Assembly (NCBI GenBank): GCA_022825505.1
Contig: JAJDWR010000023.1
Location: forward strand, 1 to 45,863
From: Gammaproteobacteria bacterium
Lineage (GTDB): Bacteria > Pseudomonadota > Gammaproteobacteria > Steroidobacterales > Rariloculaceae
DNA: 45,863 nucleotides
Direction of reading: 5' to 3'
Shown: positions 1 to 13,495 of the stretch, in pieces
Layout of the letters: each line of letters begins with the position of its first letter
Numbering within the stretch: the stretch's first letter is position 1
Program-made: the position numbers and the translations under genes
Notes under the pieces: model-generated
Told to the model about the DNA's origin: nothing
Seen by the model: the letters and a program-made list of their open reading frames with translations, nothing else
The model's database searches: none

Positions 1-279
1 GCGACCGGCACACGCCTGCTCAACCAGTCGGTACTGCTGAAGAGTATCAACGACAGCGCGGACCGCCTGGAGTCGCTGAGCCGGGCGCTCTTCCATTGCG
101 GGGTACTGCCCTACTACCTGCACCTGCTGGACCCGGTGAGCGGCGCCGCCCACTTCGACGTCCCGGCATTCAGGGGCATGGAATTGATCGGAAAACTGAG
201 GCGGCGCCTCCCCGGCTATCTGGTCCCCAGGCTGGTTCGGGAAGAACCCGGCGAACCGGGCAAGACGGCAATCGCGTAA
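1..279 (+). CDS. epmB: EF-P beta-lysylation protein EpmB, C-terminal fragment
   Basis: This is the last 92 codons of a lysine 2,3-aminomutase-like radical SAM protein, cut by the window edge. EpmB converts alpha-lysine to beta-lysine, which EpmA then attaches to elongation factor P so that ribosomes do not stall at polyproline. The visible part has the family's C-terminal signature: NQSVLLKSIND, then LFHCGVLPYYLHLLD, then GAAHFDV near the end. The radical SAM cysteines lie upstream of the window, so activity cannot be judged. The related catabolic KamA enzymes share the fold, but the short tail after GAAHFDV fits EpmB better. It ends 24 bases before the converging next gene. Confidence 0.85.
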   Translation, partial: ATGTRLLNQSVLLKSINDSADRLESLSRALFHCGVLPYYLHLLDPVSGAAHFDVPAFRGMELIGKLRRRLPGYLVPRLVREEPGEPGKTAIA

Positions 280-303
280 TGCCTGTGCCAAGGGCTGCCG
301 GCG

Positions 304-786
304 CTATAGCCGCGACCAGGTCTCCGCGAGCATGTAGAGCGAGCTGAGGACCGCGACGAGCGACCCTCCCAACACCCACAGGTACCGGTAGATATCGGCG
401 TTGGCCTGCGCAAATGCCGCAGCCTGCTCGGCCAGACCTGCCTTCATCTCAAGGCGCAATTCGGCCAGCGCGGTGGCCTGCCCGGCAAAGCCGACCTCCA
501 TGTCACGGCGCAATTCGGCCAGCGCGGCAGTCTGTTTGGCCAGCGCGGTCTCGAGAGCGGCAGCCTGCCTGGCCAGACCTGCCTCCAGCGCGGCGGCCTG
601 CCTGACCAGACCGGCGTCCATGTCATGGCGCAATTCGGTAATGGCCGTCTCGAAGCGGTTTTCGGAAACGAGTCGGCCTGTGGCTTTGGAGACGGCGCTC
701 ACGATCGCCTCCGCATGGGCCGCCTGGACTCCTGCAGCCTGCAAATCGCCAGCCGCAGCCAGCGTGTCGAATTCCGTAGATGCCAT
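304..786 (-). CDS. DUF1640-type coiled-coil protein with C-terminal membrane anchor
   Basis: A 160-residue protein of unknown function. The N-terminus (FDTLAAAGDLQAAGVQAAHAEAIV) resembles the start of DUF1640/CCDC90-like proteins, which in mitochondria include MCUR1. Residues about 45-130 are a coiled coil made of imperfect repeats of the type QAAALEAGLAR and LAELRRDMEVG. A hydrophobic helix (YLWVLGGSLVAVLSSLYML) near the C-terminus should anchor it in a membrane with the coiled coil on one side. I place the start at the second ATG of the frame because GGGAG lies eight bases upstream of it. The matching DNA repeats suggest growth or shrinkage of the coiled coil by slippage. It probably has its own promoter in the gap after parC. 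Confidence 0.7.
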   Translation of the reverse strand: MASTEFDTLAAAGDLQAAGVQAAHAEAIVSAVSKATGRLVSENRFETAITELRHDMDAGLVRQAAALEAGLARQAAALETALAKQTAALAELRRDMEVGFAGQATALAELRLEMKAGLAEQAAAFAQANADIYRYLWVLGGSLVAVLSSLYMLAETWSRL

Positions 787-915
787 CGTTCGGTGCTCCC
801 AAATGAGGATGCCCGACAATGTCCGCCGCGTGACGCTGCGGCGCAATCGGCATTTCCGACTATTTCATGCATATTCGGCTTCCGCGTGCGGTCGTTGAAA
901 GTGTAGCAGAACGCT

Positions 916-3165
916 CTATTTCGGCTTGCGCACGACCGGAGCGATGGCATCGACCTTGCGATACCCGCGTGGCAGTGCCAGTCCGCGGCGCCCCCGCGAA
1001 CTCATGTACTTGTTGCGCAGGTCGATCGGACGCAACCGCATGAACCGCGTGCCGCAGGTGACCTTGACCGCCTGGCGCTCCGCGAAAGCGCACACGGACA
1101 CCAGGCGCAGATCGTCGCCATTGGGCAAACCGATGACCTTGTTGCCCCTTCCCCGCGCCAGCGCCGGAAGCTCATCCAGCGGGAATGCCAGCAGCCGGCC
1201 GTCGCTCGACACGGCCGCCAGATTCTGCTGCTTTTCCGTAATTCGCGCCGCGGGCAGTACCTCGCCGCCCTTCGGAACGCTCAACACGGATTTTCCGGAC
1301 TTGGTGCGGGAGTACATGTCTCCCAGCGTTACAATAAAGCCGTATCCTGCGGAGGTCGCCAGAACCCAGCGATCTTCGGGTGCCCCGATCAGCAGCGACC
1401 TGAAAGTTGAACCGTCAGGTGGATTGAGCCGTCCGGAAAGCGGCTCCCCCAGGCCACGGGCGGAAGGCAGCGTGTGCGCCGGCAGGCCGTAGGCCTTGCC
1501 GGTGCTGTCCAGGAACACTGCCAGTTGGTTGCTGCGGCCCCGCTCCGCGGCCAGCAGTCCGTCCCCCGAACGGTAATGCAATGCAGCGGCATCCACCTCA
1601 TGTCCCTTGGCCGCCCGCACCCAGCCGTGTTCGGAGAGCACGACGGTAACCGGCCCGCTGGCCACCAGGTCCGATTCGTCGATCACCTGCGCAGCTTCAC
1701 GTTCGACGATACGCGTGCGGCGCGGGTCGCCGTGCTCTTCGGCCAAAGCCGTGAGTTCCTCCTTGATAAGCTCCGTCAGCCGCCGGCTGGAGCCCAGAAT
1801 TCCCTGAAGTTCCGCCTGCTCCGCGGCGAGGTCCGACTGCTCGCCGCGGATGCGTACCTCTTCCAGCCTCGCCAGGTGCCGCAGCCGCAACTCGAGCACC
1901 GCCTCGGCCTGGGCGTCGCTGAGCCCGAACCGCCGCATGAGCACCGGCTTGGGTTTGTCCTCGGCGCGGATGATCGCGATAACCTCATCGATATTGAGAA
2001 AGGCGATCAGCAGACCGTCGAGGATGTGCAGTCTCTTTGTCACCCGCTGCAGCCGGTGACTCAGCCGCCGCCTGACCGTGTCCGTGCGGAACTTCAACCA
2101 GGACTCGAGCAGTTCCTTGAGCCCGAAAACCGCCGGCCGGCCGTCCAGGCCGATGACATTCAGATTGACGCGCACCGACCGTTCCAGGTCCGTGGTCGCG
2201 AACAGGTGTCCCATGAGCGCCTCGATGTCCACGCGGCTGGAACGGGGCACCACCACCAGCCGGGTCGGATTCTCGTGATCCGACTCATCGCGCAGGTCCT
2301 CCACCATCGGGAGCTTTTTCGCGCGCATCTGCGCAGCGATCTGTTCCAGCACTTTCGCGCCGGACACCTGGTACGGCAATTCGGTGATGACGATGTCGCC
2401 GTCCTGCACCTCGTACCGGGCACGCAGCTTCAATCCGCCGCCCCCCTTTCGATAGATCGCGGCGATGTCCGACCGCGGTGAAATCAACTCGCCGCCGGTG
2501 GGGAAGTCCGGGCCCTTGATGTGGCGCATGAGCTGGCTGGTGGTGGTCTCCGGCTGTTCCAGCAGACGGATCAGGGCGGTGGCAACCTCGCGCAGATTGT
2601 GCGGCGGCACGTCGGTTGACATCCCCACGGCGATTCCGCTGGTGCCGTTCAGCAGCAGGTTGGGAAGCCTGGCCGGAAGCAGGACGGGCTCGCGGAGCGT
2701 GCCGTCGAAATTCGGGGCCCAATCGACCGTTCCCTGGTCAAGTTCGGACAGCAGGACCTGCGCGTAGCGCGTCAGCCGGGCCTCGGTATAGCGCATGGCC
2801 GCAAACGACTTCGGGTCATCCTGCGAGCCCCAGTTTCCCTGCCCGTCGACGATCGGATGGCGGCAGGCGAACGGCTGCGCCATGTGCACCATGGCCTCGT
2901 AACAGGCCGAGTCGCCATGGGGGTGGAATTTTCCGATGACATCGCCCACGGCCCGGGCCGCCTTCTTGGGCTTGGCAGCCGCCGACATCCCCAGATCGCT
3001 CATGGCGTAGATGATCCGGCGCTGCACGGGTTTGAGTCCGTCGCCTATGTGCGGCAGCGCCCGGTCGAGGATCACGTACATGGAGTAGTCCAGGTACGCC
3101 TTCTCCGCAAACTCCGCCAGAGTTTGCGTTTCGATCCCCTCGAAATTCAGTTCCTGTTCATGCAT
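916..3165 (-). CDS. parC: DNA topoisomerase IV subunit A (ParC)
   Basis: ParC cuts and rejoins DNA in the ParC2E2 enzyme that decatenates daughter chromosomes. The 749-residue length is normal for the gammaproteobacterial protein. The active-site tyrosine is Y126 in the [10 protein letters not shown] motif. The quinolone-binding helix reads [11 protein letters not shown] with S86 and E90, the usual susceptible residues. The winged-helix and tower regions are followed from about residue 490 by a degenerate beta-propeller C-terminal domain, typical of ParC rather than GyrA; no GyrA-box is seen. It sits 37 bases downstream of parE in the same direction, so the two subunits are almost certainly co-transcribed. 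Confidence 0.97.
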   Translation of the reverse strand: MHEQELNFEGIETQTLAEFAEKAYLDYSMYVILDRALPHIGDGLKPVQRRIIYAMSDLGMSAAAKPKKAARAVGDVIGKFHPHGDSACYEAMVHMAQPFACRHPIVDGQGNWGSQDDPKSFAAMRYTEARLTRYAQVLLSELDQGTVDWAPNFDGTLREPVLLPARLPNLLLNGTSGIAVGMSTDVPPHNLREVATALIRLLEQPETTTSQLMRHIKGPDFPTGGELISPRSDIAAIYRKGGGGLKLRARYEVQDGDIVITELPYQVSGAKVLEQIAAQMRAKKLPMVEDLRDESDHENPTRLVVVPRSSRVDIEALMGHLFATTDLERSVRVNLNVIGLDGRPAVFGLKELLESWLKFRTDTVRRRLSHRLQRVTKRLHILDGLLIAFLNIDEVIAIIRAEDKPKPVLMRRFGLSDAQAEAVLELRLRHLARLEEVRIRGEQSDLAAEQAELQGILGSSRRLTELIKEELTALAEEHGDPRRTRIVEREAAQVIDESDLVASGPVTVVLSEHGWVRAAKGHEVDAAALHYRSGDGLLAAERGRSNQLAVFLDSTGKAYGLPAHTLPSARGLGEPLSGRLNPPDGSTFRSLLIGAPEDRWVLATSAGYGFIVTLGDMYSRTKSGKSVLSVPKGGEVLPAARITEKQQNLAAVSSDGRLLAFPLDELPALARGRGNKVIGLPNGDDLRLVSVCAFAERQAVKVTCGTRFMRLRPIDLRNKYMSSRGRRGLALPRGYRKVDAIAPVVRKPK

Positions 3166-3202
3166 TGCGTCATCTCTATTTCATGAACCGATTGGATTTG
3201 CG

Positions 3203-5119
<1,917 letters not shown>

Positions 5120-5191
5120 CTAATCCGACCGGGACGTACAGGGGAGATTGTACCGCGAACGGACGATATAGTCCTGTATTGGGAACGGAAA

Positions 5192-6094
5192 TCATGCCGT
5201 AACGGTCAGCTCGCGCAGCGTGTCCGCCAACAATCGAAATTCCTCCGTTCTCAGGGATGTCGGGCGCCATGCCAAGCCGATCTGGCGGGCGGCCGGCACG
5301 CCAAGCCGCGACAGCGAAATACCCGTTCCCCGGGTTATGTGAGCGTCGACCGCAAGACGCGGTATGAGCGCGACGCCGACACCCGCCGCAACCATCTGTA
5401 CCATTGTGAGCAGACTGCTGGCCTCGAATTGCGCCCGCGCCCTCCTGTCGCTCGTCCTGCAGACGTCCAGCGTATGGCCGCGCAGGCAGTGACCTTCTTC
5501 CAGCAACATGAGCGGTTCGTTCGCCAGCGCCTGGAGCGAAATCTCTTCGGCTCCGGCCAGTTCGTGATTCCGGTTGCAGGCAAACAGGAATTCATCCTCC
5601 ATGATGACGTCGATGCGCAGGTCATCGGTCTCGTAGGGCAGCGCGATCAGGGCGACGTCCAGTTCTCCGCCTTCCAGCCGCGCAAGCAGAGGTGCTGTCT
5701 GCTCCTCCCGCAGGTAGATCGTCAGCTCGGGAAATCGCTCCTTCAGCCCCGGAAAGACTCGCGGCAGGACGAACGGCCCGATCGTCGGAATTACCCCGAG
5801 GCGCATTTCGCCGGTCATGGGCGAGCGAGCCGCTCTGGCCACCTCCATCACCTCTTCGGCTTCCCGCAGCACCGCCTTTGCCCGTTCGGCAAGCTGCGCT
5901 CCAAACGGGGTAATCAGCACGCGCCGATTGGAACGCTCCGCGACGGCGGTGCCGAGCACCGCTTCCAGATCGCGAATACCCGCGCTGAGCGTCGACTGGG
6001 TGATGTGGCAACGCAGTGCCGCCTTGCCGAAGTGCTGCGTATCGGCAAGCGCTACCAGGTACTGGAGTTGCTTCATCGTTGGCAATCGCTTCAT
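5192..6094 (-). CDS. oxyR: Hydrogen-peroxide sensing LysR-type regulator OxyR
   Basis: A 300-residue LysR-family regulator with an N-terminal winged helix (QLQYLVALADTQHFGKAA then ITQSTLSAGIRDLE) and a periplasmic-binding-like sensor domain. The redox pair C203 and C212 sits in EEGHCLRGHTLDVC, with the same nine-residue spacing as C199/C208 of E. coli OxyR, so disulfide switching should be intact. I chose the ATG giving MKRLPTMKQLQYL because related proteins begin with a similar LPTLRQLRYL. The frame stays open further upstream, but that stretch is intergenic in character. It is transcribed away from katG, the expected target. Confidence 0.92.
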   Translation of the reverse strand: MKRLPTMKQLQYLVALADTQHFGKAALRCHITQSTLSAGIRDLEAVLGTAVAERSNRRVLITPFGAQLAERAKAVLREAEEVMEVARAARSPMTGEMRLGVIPTIGPFVLPRVFPGLKERFPELTIYLREEQTAPLLARLEGGELDVALIALPYETDDLRIDVIMEDEFLFACNRNHELAGAEEISLQALANEPLMLLEEGHCLRGHTLDVCRTSDRRARAQFEASSLLTMVQMVAAGVGVALIPRLAVDAHITRGTGISLSRLGVPAARQIGLAWRPTSLRTEEFRLLADTLRELTVTA

Positions 6095-8546
<2,452 letters not shown>

Positions 8547-8586
8547 TTGTCTTGAATCGGGCGATTCGGATAGCGGGCGATTTGCG

Positions 8587-8617
8587 AGAGGGTCCTCAAG
8601 AGCGTTGAGGACCCTCT
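8587..8617 (+). terminator. Terminator hairpin between katG and the converging receptor gene
   Basis: A perfect 13-bp stem (AGAGGGTCCTCAA pairing with TTGAGGACCCTCT) around a five-base loop GAGCG lies between the stops of two converging genes. On the plus strand it is followed by a pyrimidine-rich TCGCCCTTTAC rather than a clean T-run. The stem is stable enough to stop transcription in both directions. It is the only strong hairpin in this gap. Confidence 0.7.
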
Positions 8618-8624
8618 TCGCCCT

Positions 8625-11159
8625 TTACAGGTAGAACTTCACGCCGGCCCAGATCGCGCGCGGCGCGCCCGGCGCGAGGAAGCGCACATCATCGTCGATG
8701 CCGTCGAGACCGATGATCTCGTCGGGTTCCTCTCCAATCAGTCCGAAGTTCTCGTATTCCCCGTCGAGCAGGTTCTCGACCAGCACGAACGCCTCGAACC
8801 GCTCGCCCCGGTAGTTCGCCCGTGCATTGACCGTGGCGTAACCCTCCAGTTTGTCCAGTTCGTTGGATTCGTCACCGCGCAGGTGACTGCCGGCGACCGC
8901 GAGCAATTCCAGGCCGGCGGACAAGCGGTCCGAAAAGGCGTGGTCCAGAGCTGCCTTGAACATGTGATCCGGAATGCCCGGAATCTCGGCACCGGCGCGC
9001 ACGGGACGCGTGTTGAACAGGTCACCGTCATCGCCGTTCTCGTCATCCTCTGCGTCGTCGGAGTCGGCACCGCCGATCCCGCCCGGCTCGTCACCGTCAT
9101 CGTCCCCATCGTCATCATCGTCGTCGTCGCCGCCCCGAAGCAGCGCATTGGCCGGATGGTTGGGGCTCAGGACGTCGAAATCGTCCTCGAAGGTGGCCTG
9201 GATGAAGGTGTAGTTGATGTTCCAGCGCCAGCGCTCGTATGAGCCCGCGAGCGCGGCCTCGACGCCCAGGCGCCGCGTGTTGTCGATGTTCTTGAAAAGC
9301 CCGTGGGCCCGGGTCTGGCCGGTCTGCCAGATGATGTCGTTCTCGTTGAGGGTCCGGAACAGTCCCAGCGACCAGTTCCAGCCGGCAGACAGGGCGCCGC
9401 GCAAACCAACCTCCAGGTTCCTGGCGATGACCTCGTCCAGCGGCGGATCGGCCAGAAAGGCGTTCGGCAGGCGGCACTCCTCCACTTCGCCGGTAACCGG
9501 GTTGCGGCTCAACTCCTCGCTGCAAGCCAGTTCGATGGGCGTCGGCAGGCGGCTGGACTCGTTGTAGGCCGCGTAGACGTCCACCTGGTCCGTCCACCGG
9601 CGTACCGCGCCCACGCCCCAGTTGAAATTGCCGAAATCGTGCTCGCCGTTCAGTTGCGGCTGCTCGCCGGTTCGATCCTGCAACTCGATGCGACTGTCAT
9701 GGTAGAAGCCCGACAGCATGATCGACCAGTCCTCGCCCAGGCTGAACCGGTCGCCCACGTAGACATAGTTCCGGGCCACTTCGGTGTCGATCTCGGTACG
9801 CTCGTCGGCGAAGCCGCCGGTAACCGATCCGGCCTCGGTCGTTGAACGCGTCTCCGGGTCGAACAAGGCAAACTGGACGCGGGAATTGAAGTCGCTGCTG
9901 CCCCTGTAGAATCCCGCACCCACCGTCAGGTCGTGCACAAGCCCGAACAGTTCGGCGACGGCGTCGATCTCCACGACGCCGCCCCTGGACTCCTGTCCGC
10001 GATCGCTCAGGTTGTTGATGGCGCTGCAGCCGCTCTCGCCGACGGCTTCGGCGAATTCGTCTTCCTCGATGTCGCCGCCGAGTGCCTCGCCCAGTTCGTC
10101 CTCCACGGCGCCGCGGCAGGCGCCCCGGAGTACACCGGTGAGGCCGCCGACCCCACCGAAGCCGTCGTCGATGAGTTCGTCGGCCTCGTCCTCCTCCATG
10201 CCGTCGCCGTTGAACGATCCAGTGTCGTTGCCGCGGACGTACAGGTTGGCGGAGAGGTCCACGCGGTCGGCCAGCGCGTAGTCTCCGCGCAGCGCCAGGG
10301 TCCGGGTGTCGTTGCGGGTAATGTCCGGCGCCGAGAAAATCTGCTCGCGGCCGACCGCAAGCAGGCCGGAGGGCGACAGTCCGTTGCCCGTCAGGTCCGA
10401 TCGCGCCCGATGGTAGTCCAGGCCCAGCGCGCCCCTGTCGCCGCGCCAGTCGGCGCTGGCGTAGAGATTCTCCGCCCACGATGGCGACAGGTCCCGCCAG
10501 CCGTCTTCCTCGAATCGCTGCGCATTGACGTAGTAGGCCCAGGTGCCGTTGTTGCCGCCGCTCTCGATATTGGCGATCGCTCTGCCGTAGGCGCCGCCTT
10601 CCACTTCAACGGCGTGCTGGGGATGGCTGAACCCGTTCTTCATCTGGACTACCACCGAGCCGCCCAGCGTATTCAGCCCGAACAGGGGGTTGGAACCGCT
10701 TAGCAGGCTGAGGCTGGCGATGGCGTTCATCGGCACCAGGTCCCAGTTCACGGCATCGCCCAGGGGTTCGTTGAGCCGCACGCCGTTCTGGTAGACCGTC
10801 AGCCCCATGGGCAGGCCCAGCAGCGGTGACGCAGCATAGCCCCGGTAGTAGAGGTCCGGCTGCAACGGATTGCCCTGGGCGGAGTGGACGTGCACACCCC
10901 CGAAGCGCCGGCTGAGGTAACTGGAAATATCGGCGCTGCCGCTCGCCGCGAGCTGATCCGCGGTGGCGGATTGGATGACGCCGGGAAAATCACGCGTGTT
11001 CGCACCCACAGCGCGTACCGGCGTCGTGCCGAACACGGTGATCGTCTCGATCTCCTGTGCCCGGACCGACGGGACGGCCATGGGACCCAGAGCCAGTGCG
11101 AAGACTGGCGTGGCGGCGGCCGCCAGGGGCATCAGGACTGTTCGGATACAACGTGACAT
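8625..11159 (-). CDS. TonB-dependent outer-membrane receptor with acidic loops
   Basis: An 844-residue outer-membrane transporter of the FecA-like class, using TonB energy to import a ligand such as an iron chelate; the ligand cannot be told. A signal peptide of about 34 residues ends near SVRAQE. The plug domain follows with SGSADISSYLSRRFGGV, PDLYYRGYAASPLLGLPMG and SGSNPLFGLNTLGGSVVV. The rest is beta-barrel, ending in GVKFYL with the expected aromatic C-terminal strand. Two features are odd. One is an acidic insert at about residues 315-376 with two cysteines. The other is an Asp tract at about residues 675-706, encoded by GAC/GAT repeats. I start at the ATG directly before the signal peptide; the frame continues upstream without a signal. 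Confidence 0.88.
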   Translation of the reverse strand: MSRCIRTVLMPLAAAATPVFALALGPMAVPSVRAQEIETITVFGTTPVRAVGANTRDFPGVIQSATADQLAASGSADISSYLSRRFGGVHVHSAQGNPLQPDLYYRGYAASPLLGLPMGLTVYQNGVRLNEPLGDAVNWDLVPMNAIASLSLLSGSNPLFGLNTLGGSVVVQMKNGFSHPQHAVEVEGGAYGRAIANIESGGNNGTWAYYVNAQRFEEDGWRDLSPSWAENLYASADWRGDRGALGLDYHRARSDLTGNGLSPSGLLAVGREQIFSAPDITRNDTRTLALRGDYALADRVDLSANLYVRGNDTGSFNGDGMEEDEADELIDDGFGGVGGLTGVLRGACRGAVEDELGEALGGDIEEDEFAEAVGESGCSAINNLSDRGQESRGGVVEIDAVAELFGLVHDLTVGAGFYRGSSDFNSRVQFALFDPETRSTTEAGSVTGGFADERTEIDTEVARNYVYVGDRFSLGEDWSIMLSGFYHDSRIELQDRTGEQPQLNGEHDFGNFNWGVGAVRRWTDQVDVYAAYNESSRLPTPIELACSEELSRNPVTGEVEECRLPNAFLADPPLDEVIARNLEVGLRGALSAGWNWSLGLFRTLNENDIIWQTGQTRAHGLFKNIDNTRRLGVEAALAGSYERWRWNINYTFIQATFEDDFDVLSPNHPANALLRGGDDDDDDDGDDDGDEPGGIGGADSDDAEDDENGDDGDLFNTRPVRAGAEIPGIPDHMFKAALDHAFSDRLSAGLELLAVAGSHLRGDESNELDKLEGYATVNARANYRGERFEAFVLVENLLDGEYENFGLIGEEPDEIIGLDGIDDDVRFLAPGAPRAIWAGVKFYL

Positions 11160-11264
11160 ATGAGATCCATCGGCAATTTTCCCGGAGCGGCCCACATCGT
11201 AACGCATTTGACCGCCAATGCTGCGCTGTGTACGGTGCGCCGTGCTGGACGGGAGGGGCATCCG

Positions 11265-11504
11265 ATGAGTGAGGCTACCGGCGTCGCCGGGCTTGAAAAA
11301 TCCCTTGAAGAACTGGAATCCCTGCTCAAGGAACTGGAGAGCGGCGAGTTGACGCTGGAAGCCGCGCTGGCCCATTTCGAGCGGGGCGTGAAGCTCACCC
11401 GCCAGTGCCAGAAGGCCTTGCAGGAAGCCGAACAGAAGGTGGAAATCCTGCTGAAGAAATCGCCGGAAGCGGAACCGGAGCCGTTCGATTCGGCTGGCGA
11501 ATAA
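11265..11504 (+). CDS. xseB: Exodeoxyribonuclease VII small subunit XseB
   Basis: A 79-residue helical protein that binds XseA to form exonuclease VII, which degrades single-stranded DNA. The family core is clear: LEKSLEELESLLKELESGELTLEAALAHFERG, with the usual GVKLTRQCQKALQEAEQKVEIL after it. GGGAGGGG seven bases before the ATG supports this start over the in-frame ATG further up. In many relatives xseB leads an xseB-ispA-dxs operon. Here neither partner follows; instead a converging pgpA ends six bases away, so the gene has been separated from its usual neighbours. Confidence 0.93.
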   Translation: MSEATGVAGLEKSLEELESLLKELESGELTLEAALAHFERGVKLTRQCQKALQEAEQKVEILLKKSPEAEPEPFDSAGE

Positions 11505-11510
11505 GTCCTT

Positions 11511-11999
11511 CTACGCGACGGCCAGCCGGCCGAGCACGACACAGACAACCGCAAGACCCGCTGCCGCCAGGTCGTCCAGCATGATGCCCATGCCGCCGCC
11601 GACACGCCGGTCCAGATAACCGACCGGCCAGGGTTTGGCGATGTCGAACAGCCGAAACAGCACGAAGGCCGCCGCCCACCATAGCGGCTGGGCCGGTAGC
11701 GCCAGCGTGACCGCCAGGAATCCGACGATTTCGTCCCAGACCACGGCCGGGTGATCGCGCGTCTGTAGTCGCCGGGAGCTTTCGCCGCAAATCCAGATAC
11801 CGGCCAGCGCCAGTACTGCGACCAACGCGGCCCGGGCCGGCAGCGGCAGCGGCAACAACCACCATCCGGCGAGACCGGCCGCTGCCGTCGCCGCCGTACC
11901 CGGGGCTACAGGCACGAGCCCGATGCCAAACCCCAGGGCGAGCAGATGGACCGGCTGCCTCAGCAGAGCGACGCCGGGTTGCATGTCATTCTCCGCCAC
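11511..11999 (-). CDS. pgpA: Phosphatidylglycerophosphatase A
   Basis: A 162-residue inner-membrane enzyme that removes phosphate from phosphatidylglycerophosphate, giving phosphatidylglycerol. Family motifs are present: VPVAPGTAATAAA near the N-terminus, WDEIVGFL in the middle, then FRLFDIAKPWPV and GGGMGIMLDDLAAA. Several hydrophobic segments fit a polytopic membrane protein. The first ATG overlaps the thiL stop by 14 bases; a second ATG five codons later would abut it without overlap, and either could be used. It is the last gene of the glyA-to-pgpA operon. Confidence 0.92.
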   Translation of the reverse strand: MAENDMQPGVALLRQPVHLLALGFGIGLVPVAPGTAATAAAGLAGWWLLPLPLPARAALVAVLALAGIWICGESSRRLQTRDHPAVVWDEIVGFLAVTLALPAQPLWWAAAFVLFRLFDIAKPWPVGYLDRRVGGGMGIMLDDLAAAGLAVVCVVLGRLAVA

Positions 12000-13011
12000 A
12001 CGTCCCCGCTGTTCCCGACTCAGCGACGCTCTCTCCGAAATGCGAATAGCCGGAGATTACAGGCGACGCCATGGGCTGGCCGTCCCGCCGGCAGTGAACG
12101 CCGCGACCCTCGTGCAGTTGGCCGATCCGCAGAACCGGCGTTTCGCAAGCAGCCAACGCCCGTTCGATGTCGTAGCGCCGCGTGGGCGGTGCCGTAAAAC
12201 ACAGTTCGTAGTCGTCGCCGCCGGCCAGGGCCCACGCTTCCGCGTTCCGACTCGGAACCGTCTCCCGCAGCTCCGGTGACAGAGGCAGCCGCTCAACGTC
12301 CACTGACGCCGCGCAGCCGCTGGCCCGGCATAGGTGCCCCAGATCGGCCAGCAACCCGTCGGAGACGTCGATGGCCGCGCTGGCCAGACCCCTCAGCGCG
12401 ATTCCCGCGGCGACTCGCGGCGTCGGTGTGAGAAAGCGGGACCTGAGTACCCGGTGCGCATTCCCGGTGCCGGACCTGCCACGCGACACGAGATCCAGCC
12501 CGGCGGCAGCATCTCCAAGCGTACCTGTTACATGGATATCGTCACCCGTCGCGCCGCCGCCGCGGGTGAGGATGCGGTCCCCGTCGACATCGCCAAGCAC
12601 ATGCAGCGTCACCGACAGCGGACCGCGCGTCGTATCCCCGCCGATGAGTTCGACGCCATGCTCGGCCGCCAGCGCGAAAAAACCTTGCGCGAACGCCGCA
12701 AGCCAGGCGTGATCCACATCGGGCAGGGTCAGCGCCAATGTGCACCAGCGCGGTTCCGCCCCCATGGCCGCAAGATCGCTCAGGTTCACTGCAAGGATGC
12801 GATGGCCCACGGCATCCCCCGCCAGGCCCTTCGGGAAGTGCACGCCGGCAACCATCGTGTCCGTAGCCACCGCGGTTGCGCCGCCGAGATTCAAGACCGC
12901 CGCATCGTCGCCGATACCAACGATCACCCGGGGATCTTCGCTCTTCCTCGCAAAGTACCGCTCAATCACCCCGAATTCGTCCAGGCTCACGGTATCGCCG
13001 TTACGATTCAT
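11986..13011 (-). CDS. thiL: Thiamine-monophosphate kinase
   Basis: ThiL phosphorylates thiamine monophosphate to the active cofactor thiamine diphosphate with ATP. The 341-residue protein has the N-terminal half of the PurM-like fold with GIGDDAAVL (D35, D36, metal binding), the VATDTMVAGVHF strand, NLSDLAAMGAEP and GGDTTRG. The C-terminal half carries AIDVSDGLLADLGHL and GGDDYELCFT. Its ATG overlaps the nusB stop as ATGA, a sign of translational coupling. The order nusB-thiL-pgpA is widespread in gammaproteobacteria. Confidence 0.95.
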   Translation of the reverse strand: MNRNGDTVSLDEFGVIERYFARKSEDPRVIVGIGDDAAVLNLGGATAVATDTMVAGVHFPKGLAGDAVGHRILAVNLSDLAAMGAEPRWCTLALTLPDVDHAWLAAFAQGFFALAAEHGVELIGGDTTRGPLSVTLHVLGDVDGDRILTRGGGATGDDIHVTGTLGDAAAGLDLVSRGRSGTGNAHRVLRSRFLTPTPRVAAGIALRGLASAAIDVSDGLLADLGHLCRASGCAASVDVERLPLSPELRETVPSRNAEAWALAGGDDYELCFTAPPTRRYDIERALAACETPVLRIGQLHEGRGVHCRRDGQPMASPVISGYSHFGESVAESGTAGTCGGE

Positions 13012-13445
13012 GCGTTGCGGCTGTCAACCCGCTTCGCGGCGCGATCCAGCACCGCATTGACGAACCGGTAGCAATCCACCGGACCGTACAGCTTTGCCAG
13101 TTCCACGGATTCGTTGATGATCACCTTGGTCGGAACGTCCTCACGACCGTGCAATTCCGCAAGTCCCAACAGAAGCACGGCCCGGCTGACGGCATCGGTG
13201 CTGTCGATATTCCGGTCCGCGTGCCTGGCGATCTCCCTGTCCAGGGTGTCGGCATCCCGGAGCACATGCGCCAATATCTCGAGAAAGTAGTCCTGATCTA
13301 CGTTCGGGTACTCCGGCATGGCGGCGAATTGCTCGCACAATTCATCCTCGCTGTGTTCCGCAAGCTGCCATTGGTAGAGCGCCATGACGAGCAGCTCTCG
13401 TGCTCCGCGGCGGCGCTGGACGGCAGTGTCGGCGTCATTTCGCAT
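13008..13445 (-). CDS. nusB: Transcription antitermination factor NusB
   Basis: NusB binds boxA RNA with NusE (S10) and supports rRNA antitermination. The all-helical family pattern is visible: RRRGARELLVMALYQWQ at the N-terminus, DRNIDSTDAVSRAVLLLGLAEL in the middle, and VIINESVELAKLYGPVDCYRFVNAVLDRAA near the end. I prefer the ATG giving MRNDADTAVQRRR (145 residues) because GGA lies six bases before it. An ATG eight codons upstream at 13469 is also possible but has no visible ribosome binding site. It follows ribH, as is usual. Confidence 0.94.
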   Translation of the reverse strand: MRNDADTAVQRRRGARELLVMALYQWQLAEHSEDELCEQFAAMPEYPNVDQDYFLEILAHVLRDADTLDREIARHADRNIDSTDAVSRAVLLLGLAELHGREDVPTKVIINESVELAKLYGPVDCYRFVNAVLDRAAKRVDSRNA

Positions 13446-13495
13446 TGAAGTTCCGGCAGTCCATGGCATACGCAGGGCGATTGCCGGGAATCACC

